From assembly GCF_039975415.1 (NCBI RefSeq), contig NZ_JBDWHD010000004.1: a DNA stretch of 64,000 bases; one strand, written 5' to 3'. Each line of letters starts with the position of its first letter. Position 1 is the stretch's first letter. This DNA comes from Ascidiaceihabitans sp039975415. GTDB lineage: Bacteria; Pseudomonadota; Alphaproteobacteria; Rhodobacterales; Rhodobacteraceae. The notes below the pieces were generated by a model that saw only the letters and a list, made by a program, of their open reading frames with translations, had not been told where the DNA came from and searched no databases. This document shows, in pieces, positions 42,417 to 51,884 of the stretch. The translations under genes were made by a program, and so were the position numbers.

Positions 42417-43418
42417 ATGCGCCCCACACAAGCCTCCTTTCCTGCCACGCGCCTGCGTCGCGCCCGCCAAACCGCCCCCATTCGTGCGTTGACCCGGGAG
42501 AATACGCTGTCGGTGGACGACTTTATCTGGCCTGTGTTTGTGCGATCCGGTGAAGGGATTGAAGAACCTATCCCGTCGATGCCGGGTGTCTTTCGCCGCT
42601 CTGTTGATAAAATCGTCGATGCCGCGCGTGATGCCGCAGACCTTGGTATTCCTGCCATCTGCATTTTTCCCTACACAGGGCTGGAAGAACGCACAGAAGA
42701 CTGCGCAGGTGCCTGGGATCCCGACAATCATGCCAACCGCGCCATTCGCGCCATCAAGGCCGCTGTGCCCGACATTGCCATTATGACAGATGTGGCTTTG
42801 GACACCTACAACATCAACGGCCACGACGGGTTCGTGGAAAACGGCGAGATCGTGAATGACCGCACTGTTGAGGCGTTGGTCAAAATGACACTGGCCCAAG
42901 CCGAAGCTGGGGCAGACATCATCGGGCCGTCGGATATGATGGACGGTCGTATTGGCGCGATGCGATCTGCTTTAGAAGGCGCAGGCCACCAAAACACGAT
43001 GATCCTAAGCTATTCTGCCAAATATGCGTCCGGTTTCTATGGCCCGTTTCGGGACGCCGTTGGCGCCTCGGGGGCGCTGACCGGCGACAAGAAAACCTAT
43101 CAAATGGACCCCGCCAATTCCGACGAAGCCCTGCGTTTGATCGAACGCGATCTGCGCGAAGGGGCTGACATGGTCATGGTCAAACCCGGCCTGCCCTATC
43201 TGGATATTTGTCGGCGGGTCAAAGACACCTTTGGCGCCCCGACTTATGCCTATCAGGTTTCGGGCGAATACAGCATGATCCAAGCGGCGGCCCAACAAGG
43301 CTGGATCGACGGGGACAAGGTGATGATGGAAAGCCTTATGGCGTTCAAACGCGCAGGCTGCGATGGTATTCTGACCTATTTTGCACCTGCGGCTGCGAGG
43401 CTTTTGGCTGGAAAATAG
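42417..43418 (+). CDS. hemB: Porphobilinogen synthase (5-aminolevulinate dehydratase)
   Basis: Condenses two 5-aminolevulinate molecules to porphobilinogen for heme, B12 and, in phototrophs, bacteriochlorophyll. The 333 residues have the two active-site lysines, in LSYSAKYAS and in MVKPGLPYLD. The metal region reads DVALDTYNINGHDG, where zinc enzymes have cysteines, so this is the zinc-independent form expected in alphaproteobacteria. It stands alone, divergent from the small membrane protein. The start is ATG 42417. Confidence 0.97.
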   Translation: MRPTQASFPATRLRRARQTAPIRALTRENTLSVDDFIWPVFVRSGEGIEEPIPSMPGVFRRSVDKIVDAARDAADLGIPAICIFPYTGLEERTEDCAGAWDPDNHANRAIRAIKAAVPDIAIMTDVALDTYNINGHDGFVENGEIVNDRTVEALVKMTLAQAEAGADIIGPSDMMDGRIGAMRSALEGAGHQNTMILSYSAKYASGFYGPFRDAVGASGALTGDKKTYQMDPANSDEALRLIERDLREGADMVMVKPGLPYLDICRRVKDTFGAPTYAYQVSGEYSMIQAAAQQGWIDGDKVMMESLMAFKRAGCDGILTYFAPAAARLLAGK

Positions 43419-43547
43419 ATCACTTTTTGCGGCGATTTCCTGCCCATGGACACCATGACAGGTGACAAGGCTGCTTGATCGGCGTATATCTGCCACCAAC
43501 GACCGGATAACCGGCGGAGCACAAACCAATTACAGGCGGTTTACATT

Positions 43548-44114
43548 ATGAACGATACAACATTGTCGCGCCGCGCATTCGCGTTGGGCGCGGTTGCAGC
43601 GACGGGTACACTTGCGGCTTGCGGAAACGGCGTCGGCGGACGGGGTCCGTCGTTGATTGATGCGCGGGTCGATGCCACGTTGCAAGAGATGTACAGATCA
43701 TTCCCCAACACAATCCAGCTGGCTGACAAAGCCAACGGCATGTTGGTGATGCCTTTGGTCACAGAAGCGGGCCTTGGCTTTGGCGGGGCATATGGGCGTG
43801 GCGCGTTGCGCGTCGGCAGCAGCACAGTTGATTACTATTCCGTAACCAAAGCGTCAGGCGGTTTTCAGATCGGTGCACAACAATATGCGCATGTCTTGTT
43901 CTTTATGACACAAGAAGCACTGACAGGGTTCCGCCGGTCTCCGGGCTGGGCGGCTGGTGCGGATTTGGAATATGTCATTTCCGACAAAGGCGACAGTGTG
44001 AACGCCGAAACAACGACGGTTCTGGCCCCCGTGCTGGCTGCCGTCTTCGGGCGGGCCGGTTTGCGGATTGGCGCGACGCTGGAAGGTACCAAATACACCC
44101 GCATCATTCCTTGA
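43548..44114 (+). CDS. SYLF-domain lipoprotein
   Basis: A 188-residue exported lipoprotein. SRRAFALGAVAATGTLAAC has a twin-arginine-like N-region and a lipobox with Cys25. The remainder is a SYLF (YSC84) domain with NGMLVMPLVTEAGLGFGGAYG and ends in TKYTRIIP. SYLF domains bind lipids in eukaryotes; the bacterial role is poorly known, and these are usually periplasmic or outer-membrane lipoproteins. It follows hemB by 129 bases. Confidence 0.82.
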   Translation: MNDTTLSRRAFALGAVAATGTLAACGNGVGGRGPSLIDARVDATLQEMYRSFPNTIQLADKANGMLVMPLVTEAGLGFGGAYGRGALRVGSSTVDYYSVTKASGGFQIGAQQYAHVLFFMTQEALTGFRRSPGWAAGADLEYVISDKGDSVNAETTTVLAPVLAAVFGRAGLRIGATLEGTKYTRIIP

Positions 44115-44201
44115 TTGGGCATGCGCCGTTGCACATGTGGCGGCGCATCATCGATGATAAGGCACAAACATCTGGCATAGCCAAACCGCGTTCAAGATAG
44201 G

Positions 44202-45422
44202 CTACGCCGCTTTTTGCTTGCGTGCATCCTTCATGTCTTGCGCCTTTTGTAGGGCGTTGTCCGCTTCACGTTCAATTTTTGTCATCCATTTTAGTAAGTC
44301 TGCATGGACTTGGTGCAATTGGTCTTCGATATCCATAAGACCCTCAGCGCCATCGCTCAAACGAGAGCGTTCGATTTTGCACATCATGCGCGTGGTCTCC
44401 ATTGCTGACAAAGAACGGCGCATGCGGTGGCAAATCGCGGCAAGTTTCAGAATTGACCGGTCTACACGGACCAAAAGTGTCATGATTTGCAGGCTGCAGT
44501 CAGCAATCAGATATTCCAGTTCCGCAAGCGTGCTTTCAGCATCAATATCGCCGATGCAATTATCAACCTGATCTGTTTCGATCAGCTCTGCAGCCAATGT
44601 GCTTTGTGCCAGATACGCCATCGCATCCATAACAGCATCAACTTCGCTGGAAGACGCGCCGCGCAATTCGTCTGTGATACCCAGTAAGGATTGGGTCAAT
44701 TCCTGATGATTGCTTGCGATGACACCAAACGGGCCACGCCCCCCTTCAAGGCGCGCGGCTTGCAATTTTAGTTGATAGGGAATTAATTTGCTGCGCGCGG
44801 ACATCCCGTCGATGCGCTTGGCATAATCATCAATCTGGACCAAAGCGGATAGAATGTTGTGCAACGAGATGAAATCGTTATGGTGATGGCAATCGCGACC
44901 TTTGGTGCGTTTGGTCAATTCCTCCGACATGATAGTAACAGCCAATGTACGATATTTTGAGATGTCGGCCTGGCTCTGCTCCGCGGGTCGCGCGGGCTGG
45001 TCTTGTGGACCTTTTGTGCTGTGTTCGGCGCTTTTGATGTGGGAATAGAAATCCGCAAATTCTTTAACCACGGGGGATGATACCGCGAAATGGCACACTG
45101 CGCGCCCATTTTTGGAATTGAAAAAATTTACCGAAATCCAGAAATTGTGTCCTTCTGACGTCTGGCACAAATAGAATCCTGCCGCGCCCGATTCCGTTTT
45201 GATGCGGTGTTCCATCCGGTTGTAAATGGCATCCGGCATATCAGGATGGGGGGTCACGCCATAGGCCAGCCTGATCACATCAGGCAGCGGCAAATCTTTG
45301 TTTGTTCCCAAAGGATAGTTGGATGTACAAACCTGCCCGTCCCCATCCAAGATGCAAACATGAAGTTTGCCAGCATGTTTGCCACTGGTAGATGTGTGAT
45401 CCGACACGATGTGGGAGGGCAT
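44202..45422 (-). CDS. Degenerate chemoreceptor-like cytosolic protein with PAS-like N-terminus
   Basis: A 406-residue soluble protein, not clearly assigned. Residues 18-115 look like a PAS fold (HVCILDGDGQVCTSN, then SEGHNFWISVNFF). The rest is mostly helical. Residues 221-243 (AARLEGGRGPFGVIASNHQE) resemble the segment AARAGE-GRGFAVVA-EV of methyl-accepting domains, but the hairpin tip that contacts CheA/CheW is not evident and there are no membrane segments. The last 60 residues are a charged coiled coil. The start ATG 45422 has AAAGAG upstream. It may be a relic or a repurposed signalling protein. Confidence 0.6.
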   Translation of the reverse strand: MPSHIVSDHTSTSGKHAGKLHVCILDGDGQVCTSNYPLGTNKDLPLPDVIRLAYGVTPHPDMPDAIYNRMEHRIKTESGAAGFYLCQTSEGHNFWISVNFFNSKNGRAVCHFAVSSPVVKEFADFYSHIKSAEHSTKGPQDQPARPAEQSQADISKYRTLAVTIMSEELTKRTKGRDCHHHNDFISLHNILSALVQIDDYAKRIDGMSARSKLIPYQLKLQAARLEGGRGPFGVIASNHQELTQSLLGITDELRGASSSEVDAVMDAMAYLAQSTLAAELIETDQVDNCIGDIDAESTLAELEYLIADCSLQIMTLLVRVDRSILKLAAICHRMRRSLSAMETTRMMCKIERSRLSDGAEGLMDIEDQLHQVHADLLKWMTKIEREADNALQKAQDMKDARKQKAA

Positions 45423-45430
45423 GCAACGCT

Positions 45431-45461
45431 CTTTGATGACTGGACTGCTATGACATCAAAG
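45431..45461. promoter_or_regulatory. Inverted repeat upstream of the chemoreceptor-like gene
   Basis: CTTTGATG (45431-45438) and CATCAAAG (45454-45461) form a perfect 8-bp inverted repeat with a 15-base spacer, directly before the chemoreceptor-like gene. It could be an operator with half-sites 23 bases apart, centre to centre. Confidence 0.35.
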
Positions 45462-45490
45462 TGCGGGCAAAACCCTTTATAAATCCCTTA

Positions 45491-45524
45491 CCAAAGCCCG
45501 AAAATTTGCTGTTCTGGGCTTTGG
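45491..45524 (-). terminator. Possible terminator of the dehydrogenase gene
   Basis: CCAAAGCCC (45491-45499) and GGGCTTTGG (45516-45524) form a 9-bp perfect stem around a 16-base loop, 8 bases after the dehydrogenase stop on the minus strand. A short T-containing tail follows. The long loop makes it uncertain. Confidence 0.42.
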
Positions 45525-45531
45525 TGCACAC

Positions 45532-46404
45532 TCACCCCATAGATTGCAGGCGTTTGAACAAGCTGGACGTATCCCAGCGACCACCGTCCATTTTCTGGAC
45601 GTCTTTGTAGAACTGATCGACCAATGCCGTCACCGGCAAAGACGCCCCTGTGTCATTGGCGGTGTCCAGACAAATGCCCAAATCCTTACGCATCCAGTCG
45701 ACCGCAAAACCGTGATCAAAATGGTCATCCAGCATCGTCTCAAAACGGTTGGCCATCTGCCAGCTGCCCGCAGCGCCCTGACTGATTACTTCAACCACAG
45801 ATCGGCCATCCAGTCCTGCCTTGTCAGCAAAATGCAGGGCTTCGGACAGCCCCTGAACAAGACCCGCAATGGCGATCTGGTTGCACATTTTCGTCATTTG
45901 TCCGGCCCCGCTGTCGCCAATTCTACGACAGATCTTGGAATAGACCTCCATGATTGGCAAAGCGCGATCAAAGGCGCCCGTTTCGCCGCCACACATAATA
46001 GACAGCACGCCATTTTCGGCACCCGCCTGCCCGCCTGAAATCGGCGCATCGACAAAGCTGATGTTCGCGGCGTCGGCAGCGGCGAAAAGCTCAGACGTCA
46101 CTTTTGCGGAAACTGTGGTATGATCCACAAACACTGTGCCCGCATTCATGCCGGAAAATGCCCCATCTTCGCCCGTGCACACCGCGCGCAGATCATCGTC
46201 ATTGCCGACACATGACATGACGAAATCGGCGCCTTTCGCGGCGTCACGTGGCGTTTTGGCCGCCGCGCCGCCATAGGTTTTCACCCAATCTTCCGCTTTT
46301 GCGTAGGTGCGGTTGTAGACGGTCACGTCATGGCCCGCTTTTTGCAGATGCCCCGCCATCGGCGCGCCCATGACACCCAATCCCAAAAATGCCAATTTGG
46401 CCAT
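45532..46404 (-). CDS. 3-Hydroxyisobutyrate dehydrogenase-family oxidoreductase
   Basis: A 290-residue NAD(P)-dependent beta-hydroxyacid dehydrogenase. The N-terminal Rossmann motif is GLGVMGAPMAGHLQKAGH, the substrate motif DAPISGGQAGAENG lies at about 119-132, and the catalytic Lys is in GAGQMTKMCNQ near 171. Substrates could be 3-hydroxyisobutyrate, tartronate semialdehyde or succinic semialdehyde; the sequence does not decide. No valine-degradation genes are adjacent. Confidence 0.87.
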   Translation of the reverse strand: MAKLAFLGLGVMGAPMAGHLQKAGHDVTVYNRTYAKAEDWVKTYGGAAAKTPRDAAKGADFVMSCVGNDDDLRAVCTGEDGAFSGMNAGTVFVDHTTVSAKVTSELFAAADAANISFVDAPISGGQAGAENGVLSIMCGGETGAFDRALPIMEVYSKICRRIGDSGAGQMTKMCNQIAIAGLVQGLSEALHFADKAGLDGRSVVEVISQGAAGSWQMANRFETMLDDHFDHGFAVDWMRKDLGICLDTANDTGASLPVTALVDQFYKDVQKMDGGRWDTSSLFKRLQSMG

Positions 46405-46516
46405 ATCTTTCCCTAACTCTAGCTGTTGCGTATTTCTGCATGCATACCTAACAGTCGAAGCCCAAGGGTCAACGCAAACTGCAAGGCTTTGGTCGTATCT
46501 ATAGGATGGGGTGCCG

Positions 46517-48985
46517 ATGGCGCTGGTGTTTCAATGGTTGGTAAAGATCGCAACAGCACTGATTGTGCTGTGTGTTTTGTCTGTGCTGCTGATCTACTAT
46601 CTTGCCTCGCGGTCTTTGCCTGAATACACGGCGACGGCCGAGGTTAGCGGCTTGCAAGCGCCATTGGAAATTGTGCGTGACAACGCCAATGTGCCCCATA
46701 TTCTGGCGACCACCGATCAGGATGCATTTTTCTCGCTTGGATATGCCCATGCGCAAGACCGTCTGTGGCAGATGATTGTGTTGCGACGCACAGCGCAGGG
46801 GCGCTTGTCAGAGGTTTTTGGTGCCTCGACCATTGAAACCGACTCCATCATGCGGCGCCTTGATTTGTACCGCTTGTCTGTGGCCTCAGTAGATGCGCAA
46901 ACCCCCGCCACGCAAACAGCCCTTGAAGCCTATGCGCGGGGCGTGAACGCGCAGCTCGCGCAGATCAACAAAGGGGCGCAGGGCCGCGGTGCACCCGAGC
47001 TGTTTGTCTTTAACGCCCCCATGGCCCCTTGGCGTCCCGCGGACAGCATCGCGATTGGAAAGCTGATGGCGGTTCAAAGCACAGGCCATCTGAAACAAGA
47101 GGTTCTGCGGGCCCGTATGTCATTGGCCCTGCCAGATGCGGCCCGTTTGAAAGACATTCTGCCCGATGCACCTGGCACAGGCGTGGCAAGCTTGCCTGAA
47201 TATGCCAGCCTGATCCCAAATGCGCCCCGTTTTGCGCAGGCTCCAGTCCCGGTTTCGCACCCCTTGTCGCCTTTCAAAATGCGGGGCCATGCAGGGGCAT
47301 CAAACGCTTGGGCCGCCGCCCCGACACGATCAGCCACAGGCGGCACATTGTTGGCCAACGACCCACATTTGGCGCTGACCGCGCCATCAATCTGGTATCT
47401 GGCGCGCATGAACCTCAGCACCGGTGCTGTGATCGGTGCAACTGTGCCAGGACTGCCTGTGGTGCTGTCGGGACGCAGCGACGCTTTGGGATGGGGGGTG
47501 ACCACGGCCTATGCGGACGATCAGGATTTGCATATCGAAGAGGTCAATCCAGACAACCCGGACGAATACCGCAGCCTCCATGGGTTCAAGCCCTTCGATG
47601 TGCGCCCATCAATCATCAACATCAAAGACGCAGACCCCATCACACTGACCCTGCGCTGGACAGAAAACGGGCCTGTGTTGCCCGGCAGTTTTGAAAACCT
47701 ACGCAGCATCACGCCGCCCGGCCATGTGGTTTCGGTGGCATTTACGGCCCTAAGCCCGCGCGATACATCCATCAGTGCGGCCATCGGTGTGATGCAATCA
47801 CGCACCGTGGCACAAGCTGTGGACGCCGCCGCTACCCATATCGCGCCAGCGCAAAACCTCACGCTTGCAGATCGCAACACGATTGCCATGAAAACCATCG
47901 GGGCCTTGCCAAGACGCGACACCGGACATCAAAGCCAAGGACGCATGCCCACGCTGGGGTGGGAAAAAACAAATCGCTGGGACGGGCGCATGCCCTATAC
48001 GTCGAACCCGGGGTTTGTGCAGCCCATGGGCGGTATTTTGGGCAACACCAACAACAAAATGGTGGAACGCCCCTTTCCCGGTCACGTCAGCTTTACCTGG
48101 GGCGACACGCAAAGGGTGCAACGCTGGCAACGGCTGATGCAGGCGCGGCAAGTCCACACCCGCGACAGCTTTGTTGAGGCGCAACTGGACACGGTCAGTT
48201 TCACGGCGCGGTCATTGTTGCCGCTGATCGGCGCAGAGCTTTGGTTCACCGGCGAAGCCGCCCCCGATGGCACACCCGCCCGCAAGCGGCAAAGGGCGCT
48301 GACCCTGCTGGCCTCGTGGAATGGGGATATGAACGAACACTTGCCAGAGCCGCTGATTTACAGCCATTGGGTGCGTGCCCTGCAAGACCGGTTGATGCGC
48401 GACGAATTGGGGCCGATGGCCAGCATCTTTACCCATATAGAACCTTTGTTCATCGAACGCGTGTTTCGTAATATCGACGGCGCATCGATCTGGTGTGATG
48501 TGATCCAAAGTGCGCCGAAAGAAAGCTGCCCTGACATGGCGCGGCTGGCGCTGGATGATGCGCTTTTAGAGATCGAGGAACGCTATTCCGGTGCGTTGGA
48601 AAGCCTGCGCTGGGGCGACGCGCATCAAGCGGCACAAGACCACCCGACATTGGGGCAAGTGCCTTTGCTGCGGTATTTCGTGAACATCCGTCAAAGCACA
48701 TCGGGTGGCGACAACACACTGAACCGTGGATTGTCGCGCGGCACCGGAGACGCCCCGTTCCAGAACGTCAATGGTGCCGGCTATCGCGGCGTGTATGACT
48801 TTGCGGACCCCGACAGTTCGGTGTTCATTATGTCGACAGGGCAATCGGGGCATTTCCTGTCACGCCACTATGACGACATGGCGCAGCTGTGGCGGCGTGG
48901 CGAATACATCCTGATGTCGCTGGACGCCGATCTGGCGCGGGCGGCCGCCGTAGGTGTCACAACTTTGGTCCCGGAGGTGCAATGA
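46517..48985 (+). CDS. Penicillin acylase family protein (Ntn-hydrolase)
   Basis: An 822-residue amidase of the Ntn superfamily, made as a precursor that cuts itself. The nucleophile is the Ser near residue 262 in HAGASNAWAAAP, which would become the N-terminus of the large chain. A hydrophobic N-terminal segment (LVKIATALIVLCVLSVLLIYYLA in part) is a signal anchor, so the enzyme is periplasmic or membrane-tethered. Members hydrolyse penicillins, acyl-homoserine lactones or other N-acyl amides. I start at ATG 46517; a GTG lies two codons upstream. It overlaps rluE by ATGA. Confidence 0.9.
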   Translation: MALVFQWLVKIATALIVLCVLSVLLIYYLASRSLPEYTATAEVSGLQAPLEIVRDNANVPHILATTDQDAFFSLGYAHAQDRLWQMIVLRRTAQGRLSEVFGASTIETDSIMRRLDLYRLSVASVDAQTPATQTALEAYARGVNAQLAQINKGAQGRGAPELFVFNAPMAPWRPADSIAIGKLMAVQSTGHLKQEVLRARMSLALPDAARLKDILPDAPGTGVASLPEYASLIPNAPRFAQAPVPVSHPLSPFKMRGHAGASNAWAAAPTRSATGGTLLANDPHLALTAPSIWYLARMNLSTGAVIGATVPGLPVVLSGRSDALGWGVTTAYADDQDLHIEEVNPDNPDEYRSLHGFKPFDVRPSIINIKDADPITLTLRWTENGPVLPGSFENLRSITPPGHVVSVAFTALSPRDTSISAAIGVMQSRTVAQAVDAAATHIAPAQNLTLADRNTIAMKTIGALPRRDTGHQSQGRMPTLGWEKTNRWDGRMPYTSNPGFVQPMGGILGNTNNKMVERPFPGHVSFTWGDTQRVQRWQRLMQARQVHTRDSFVEAQLDTVSFTARSLLPLIGAELWFTGEAAPDGTPARKRQRALTLLASWNGDMNEHLPEPLIYSHWVRALQDRLMRDELGPMASIFTHIEPLFIERVFRNIDGASIWCDVIQSAPKESCPDMARLALDDALLEIEERYSGALESLRWGDAHQAAQDHPTLGQVPLLRYFVNIRQSTSGGDNTLNRGLSRGTGDAPFQNVNGAGYRGVYDFADPDSSVFIMSTGQSGHFLSRHYDDMAQLWRRGEYILMSLDADLARAAAVGVTTLVPEVQ

Positions 48986-49530
48986 CCCGCGTCATCTTGT
49001 TCAACAAACCCTTTGGCGTGCTGTCGCAGTTTACCGACAAAGGCTCTGCCGGTTCACCCCGCCCGACTCTGTCCAATTTCATCAACGTGCCGGGCGTTTA
49101 CGCCGCCGGGCGTTTGGACCGCGACAGCGAAGGTCTGATGGTGTTGACGGACAACGGCAAACTGCAAGCGCGGATTTCAGACCCCAAAAACAAAATGGCC
49201 AAGACCTACTGGGTGCAGGTCGAAGGCACACCCGACGGCAAAGACCTGCGCGACTTAGCAAACGGCGTACGCTTGAAAGATGGCATGACCGCCCCTGCCC
49301 GCGTGGCGCAAATCGGTGAACCGGAAAACCTGTGGGACCGCGACCCGCCGGTGCGTTTCCGAAAATCCGTGCCCGATACTTGGTTAGAAATCACAATCTC
49401 GGAAGGCCGCAACCGCCAAGTGCGCCGCATGACAGCTCATGTGGGCCACCCCACGCTGCGTTTGGTCCGCGCCCGGATCGGTGATTGGAGTCTTGGGGAT
49501 TTGGATGTAGGGCAATGGTATGAACCTTGA
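48982..49530 (+). CDS. rluE: 23S rRNA pseudouridine synthase, RluE type
   Basis: A 182-residue pseudouridine synthase of the RsuA/RluE family without an S4 domain. The catalytic Asp46 lies in GRLDRDSEGLMVLTDNG, and NRQVRRMTAHVGHPTLRLVR is the C-terminal motif. In E. coli RluE modifies U2457 of 23S rRNA. The start ATG has GGAGGTG just upstream and overlaps the penicillin acylase stop (ATGA), a coupling without obvious functional link. Confidence 0.9.
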   Translation: MTRVILFNKPFGVLSQFTDKGSAGSPRPTLSNFINVPGVYAAGRLDRDSEGLMVLTDNGKLQARISDPKNKMAKTYWVQVEGTPDGKDLRDLANGVRLKDGMTAPARVAQIGEPENLWDRDPPVRFRKSVPDTWLEITISEGRNRQVRRMTAHVGHPTLRLVRARIGDWSLGDLDVGQWYEP

Positions 49531-49589
49531 AACAAGCCTGTTTTAAATTGAAATCTGCCCTGTTCAGGGGCATAGGGAGTTCTTCCAAA

Positions 49590-50129
49590 ATGCGTATTCT
49601 ATCTATTTTTACAATTCTAGGCTTGGCCCTCGGCGCGTGTAGCACACCATCGCAACAAAGCAGCAAGGGCAGCGCAACAGTTGACGGTGCGCAGATCATC
49701 TGGAGTGATATTCGCACCAAAGGCAGTCCCTTTACGGCAGCGTTCCCAATGCCCGAAGGCACATCTGTTTTTCTATTCGCCGTCCAAGGGGCCCCTGTAG
49801 GCCCGTCCGTTCAATTGTCGGATGGCTCAACCGTGACCGGGACCGTAAAGACTTGCGATTTGCTGAATTTGCGCAAACGTCCCGTGGCGCCAGGCTTGCT
49901 AGAGGAATGCCGCGCAAAAATGGCCAAGGTCAAACCACTTCCGCCGAAACAGAAACGCAGCAAGGCGTCCCTGATTGCGCTGTCACAGCAAGCCATCGCC
50001 CAAGATGGCCGCTGTCGTTGGTTGGGGTATGACGCGCAGATTGATCAAAAGGTTCGTGCATTTGGCTCATTTGCCAGTGCCCGCGATGAAAGAGTGGTTT
50101 TCGTAAAACTACAATGTGCGGGACTATAA
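49590..50129 (+). CDS. Predicted lipoprotein of unknown function
   Basis: A 179-residue protein with a lipoprotein signal, MRILSIFTILGLALGAC (Cys17). A Ser/Thr/Gln-rich linker is followed by a domain with three more cysteines (VKTCDLL, LEECRAK, DGRCRW) plus a C-terminal one (LQCAGL), so disulfides are possible. I recognise no family. The open frame extends upstream to a TTG at 49527 that overlaps rluE, but the lipobox decides for ATG 49590, with GGGAG upstream. Confidence 0.65.
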   Translation: MRILSIFTILGLALGACSTPSQQSSKGSATVDGAQIIWSDIRTKGSPFTAAFPMPEGTSVFLFAVQGAPVGPSVQLSDGSTVTGTVKTCDLLNLRKRPVAPGLLEECRAKMAKVKPLPPKQKRSKASLIALSQQAIAQDGRCRWLGYDAQIDQKVRAFGSFASARDERVVFVKLQCAGL

Positions 50130-50157
50130 CCTTTAAGACCATGCGGTCCTTAGCCCT

Positions 50158-50589
50158 ATGATCGCATACACCACTCTTTTTGCCTCGGCCTTGATTGCCG
50201 CCACCATCCTGCCGCTTCAATCCGAGGCGGTGTTGGTGGCGTTGATGTTGGATGGCATGCGTCCTGTGGCTGTTTTGCTGATGGTGGCGACCTTTGGCAA
50301 TGTGTTGGGCGCGGTGGTGAATTGGGGGCTGGGGCGGTTTTTGGTGCGCTTTAAGGATCGGCGCTGGTTTCCGGCATCTCAAGACAGATTGCAGCAGGCA
50401 GAGCGATGGTATCGCCGCTATGGGCTGTGGTCGTTGTTGGCCAGTTGGGTGCCTATCATTGGCGACCCCATAACGGTGATCGCAGGCGTGTTGCGCGCGC
50501 CGTTCTGGCCGTTTTTGGTCTTGGTGACAGTGGCCAAAGCGGGGCGATATCTGGTGTTGGCCGCTGTCACGCTGGCATGGGTGGGTTAA
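50158..50589 (+). CDS. YqaA-type small membrane protein (SNARE-associated / DedA-like)
   Basis: A 143-residue protein with about four hydrophobic segments and the VTT/DedA-like pattern GNVLGAVVNWGLGRFL plus SWVPIIGDPITVIAGVLR near residue 100, typical of the YqaA branch. Family members are linked to lipid transport or membrane homeostasis; the specific role is unknown. Its TAA stop overlaps the hflX stop in a shared TTAA. Confidence 0.83.
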   Translation: MIAYTTLFASALIAATILPLQSEAVLVALMLDGMRPVAVLLMVATFGNVLGAVVNWGLGRFLVRFKDRRWFPASQDRLQQAERWYRRYGLWSLLASWVPIIGDPITVIAGVLRAPFWPFLVLVTVAKAGRYLVLAAVTLAWVG

Positions 50590-51884
50590 AGGGCTGCGAA
50601 CTGCGCCTTTTGCTTGCCGCTCCAGCGCACTTCGATCTCGAAACCGTCTTCGGTCTGCGCCTCGGATTGCACCACATCTTCCTGAAACAACCATGCCCGT
50701 TTGCGGCCGTCTGAGAATGGCAAAACAAGGTCTTCGGACATCAAAGCGCCCTGCAAGGCTTCGGCGATGGCCGCCAGCAAAGGATCGACACCCGCGCCAG
50801 TGACGGCAGAGGTCGCAAAGATCATGTCGTCACGGTCTGCGCGGGCTTGAACGGCATCCGCTTCGTCAGCGTCCAACACGTCCACCTTGTTCCAGACTTC
50901 AAAGGTGGGCCGATCCTGTTCGACGCCAAGAACCTTCATGATCTCGATGACATCGGCAGATTGTTCTTCGGTTTGCGGATGGCTGATGTCGCGCACATGG
51001 CAAATAATGTCAGCGGCCAGCACTTCCTCAAGCGTGGCGCGAAAGGCCGCGACAAGTTCCGTGGGCAAGTCGGAAATGAAGCCCACAGTGTCGGACATGA
51101 TGACTTCGGGGCCATCAGGCAACACAAGGCGGCGCATTGTGGGGTCCAAAGTGGCAAACAACATGTCCTTTGCCATGACGTCTGCGCCGGTCAACTTATT
51201 GAACAGCGTGGATTTTCCGGCGTTGGTGTAGCCGACCAAAGCGACGATGGGATATGGAATTTTGGCACGGGCCGCGCGGTGCAGGGCACGCGTTTTCACG
51301 ACCTTTTCCAACTGCCGCTTCAAGCGTACCAATTGATCGTCGATCGCACGTCTGTCGGCCTCGATCTGGGTTTCGCCCGGACCGCCCACAAAACCCAAAC
51401 CACCACGTTGGCGTTCAAGGTGGGTCCAAGCGCGTACAAGTCGCGTGCGTTGATAGGACAATGCCGCCATTTCAACCTGCAACACGCCTTCGCGGGTTGC
51501 TGCGCGGTCGCTGAAGATTTCAAGGATCAGGCCAGTGCGGTCCAGAACCTTAACCCCCCAGTCTTTTTCAAGATTGCGTTGCTGCACAGGCGTCACGGGG
51601 CCGTCGATCAAGACCAATTCGATCTCGGCCACTTCAAACGTGTCGTGTAGTTCCTGAATTTTGCCCTTGCCGAACAACTTGCCCGCATGGGGTTTTGGCA
51701 ATGGGACAACAGTTTCGCCCATAACCTCAAGGTTGGGCAAAGCATGGGCCAGCGACACAGCTTCGGCCAAGGCATACCCTGCCTCACGTCGCGTGTGGTC
51801 GCTTTTGATGTCGGGGTGCAAGACCCACGCACGGGTCAGTTTTGGCCCGTCCGTGTTGTCAATTTGAAACTGCTCTTTACTCAA
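50586..51884 (-). CDS. hflX: GTPase HflX
   Basis: Ribosome-associated GTPase that splits stalled or stressed ribosomes. The 432 residues include the HflX N-terminal domain, the glycine-rich linker GLGFVGGPGETQIEADRR, and the G domain with G1 GYTNAGKST near 215, G3 DTVGF near 260 and G4 NKVD near 330. The start appears to be TTG at 51884, overlapping the hfq stop (TTGA), so it is probably coupled to hfq. No other start fits without trimming the N-terminal domain. Confidence 0.93.
   Translation of the reverse strand: MSKEQFQIDNTDGPKLTRAWVLHPDIKSDHTRREAGYALAEAVSLAHALPNLEVMGETVVPLPKPHAGKLFGKGKIQELHDTFEVAEIELVLIDGPVTPVQQRNLEKDWGVKVLDRTGLILEIFSDRAATREGVLQVEMAALSYQRTRLVRAWTHLERQRGGLGFVGGPGETQIEADRRAIDDQLVRLKRQLEKVVKTRALHRAARAKIPYPIVALVGYTNAGKSTLFNKLTGADVMAKDMLFATLDPTMRRLVLPDGPEVIMSDTVGFISDLPTELVAAFRATLEEVLAADIICHVRDISHPQTEEQSADVIEIMKVLGVEQDRPTFEVWNKVDVLDADEADAVQARADRDDMIFATSAVTGAGVDPLLAAIAEALQGALMSEDLVLPFSDGRKRAWLFQEDVVQSEAQTEDGFEIEVRWSGKQKAQFAAL

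Noticed and set aside
42417..43418. HemB inactivated by loss of the zinc cysteines
   Set aside because: Zinc-independent HemB is normal for alphaproteobacteria, and both active-site lysines are present.
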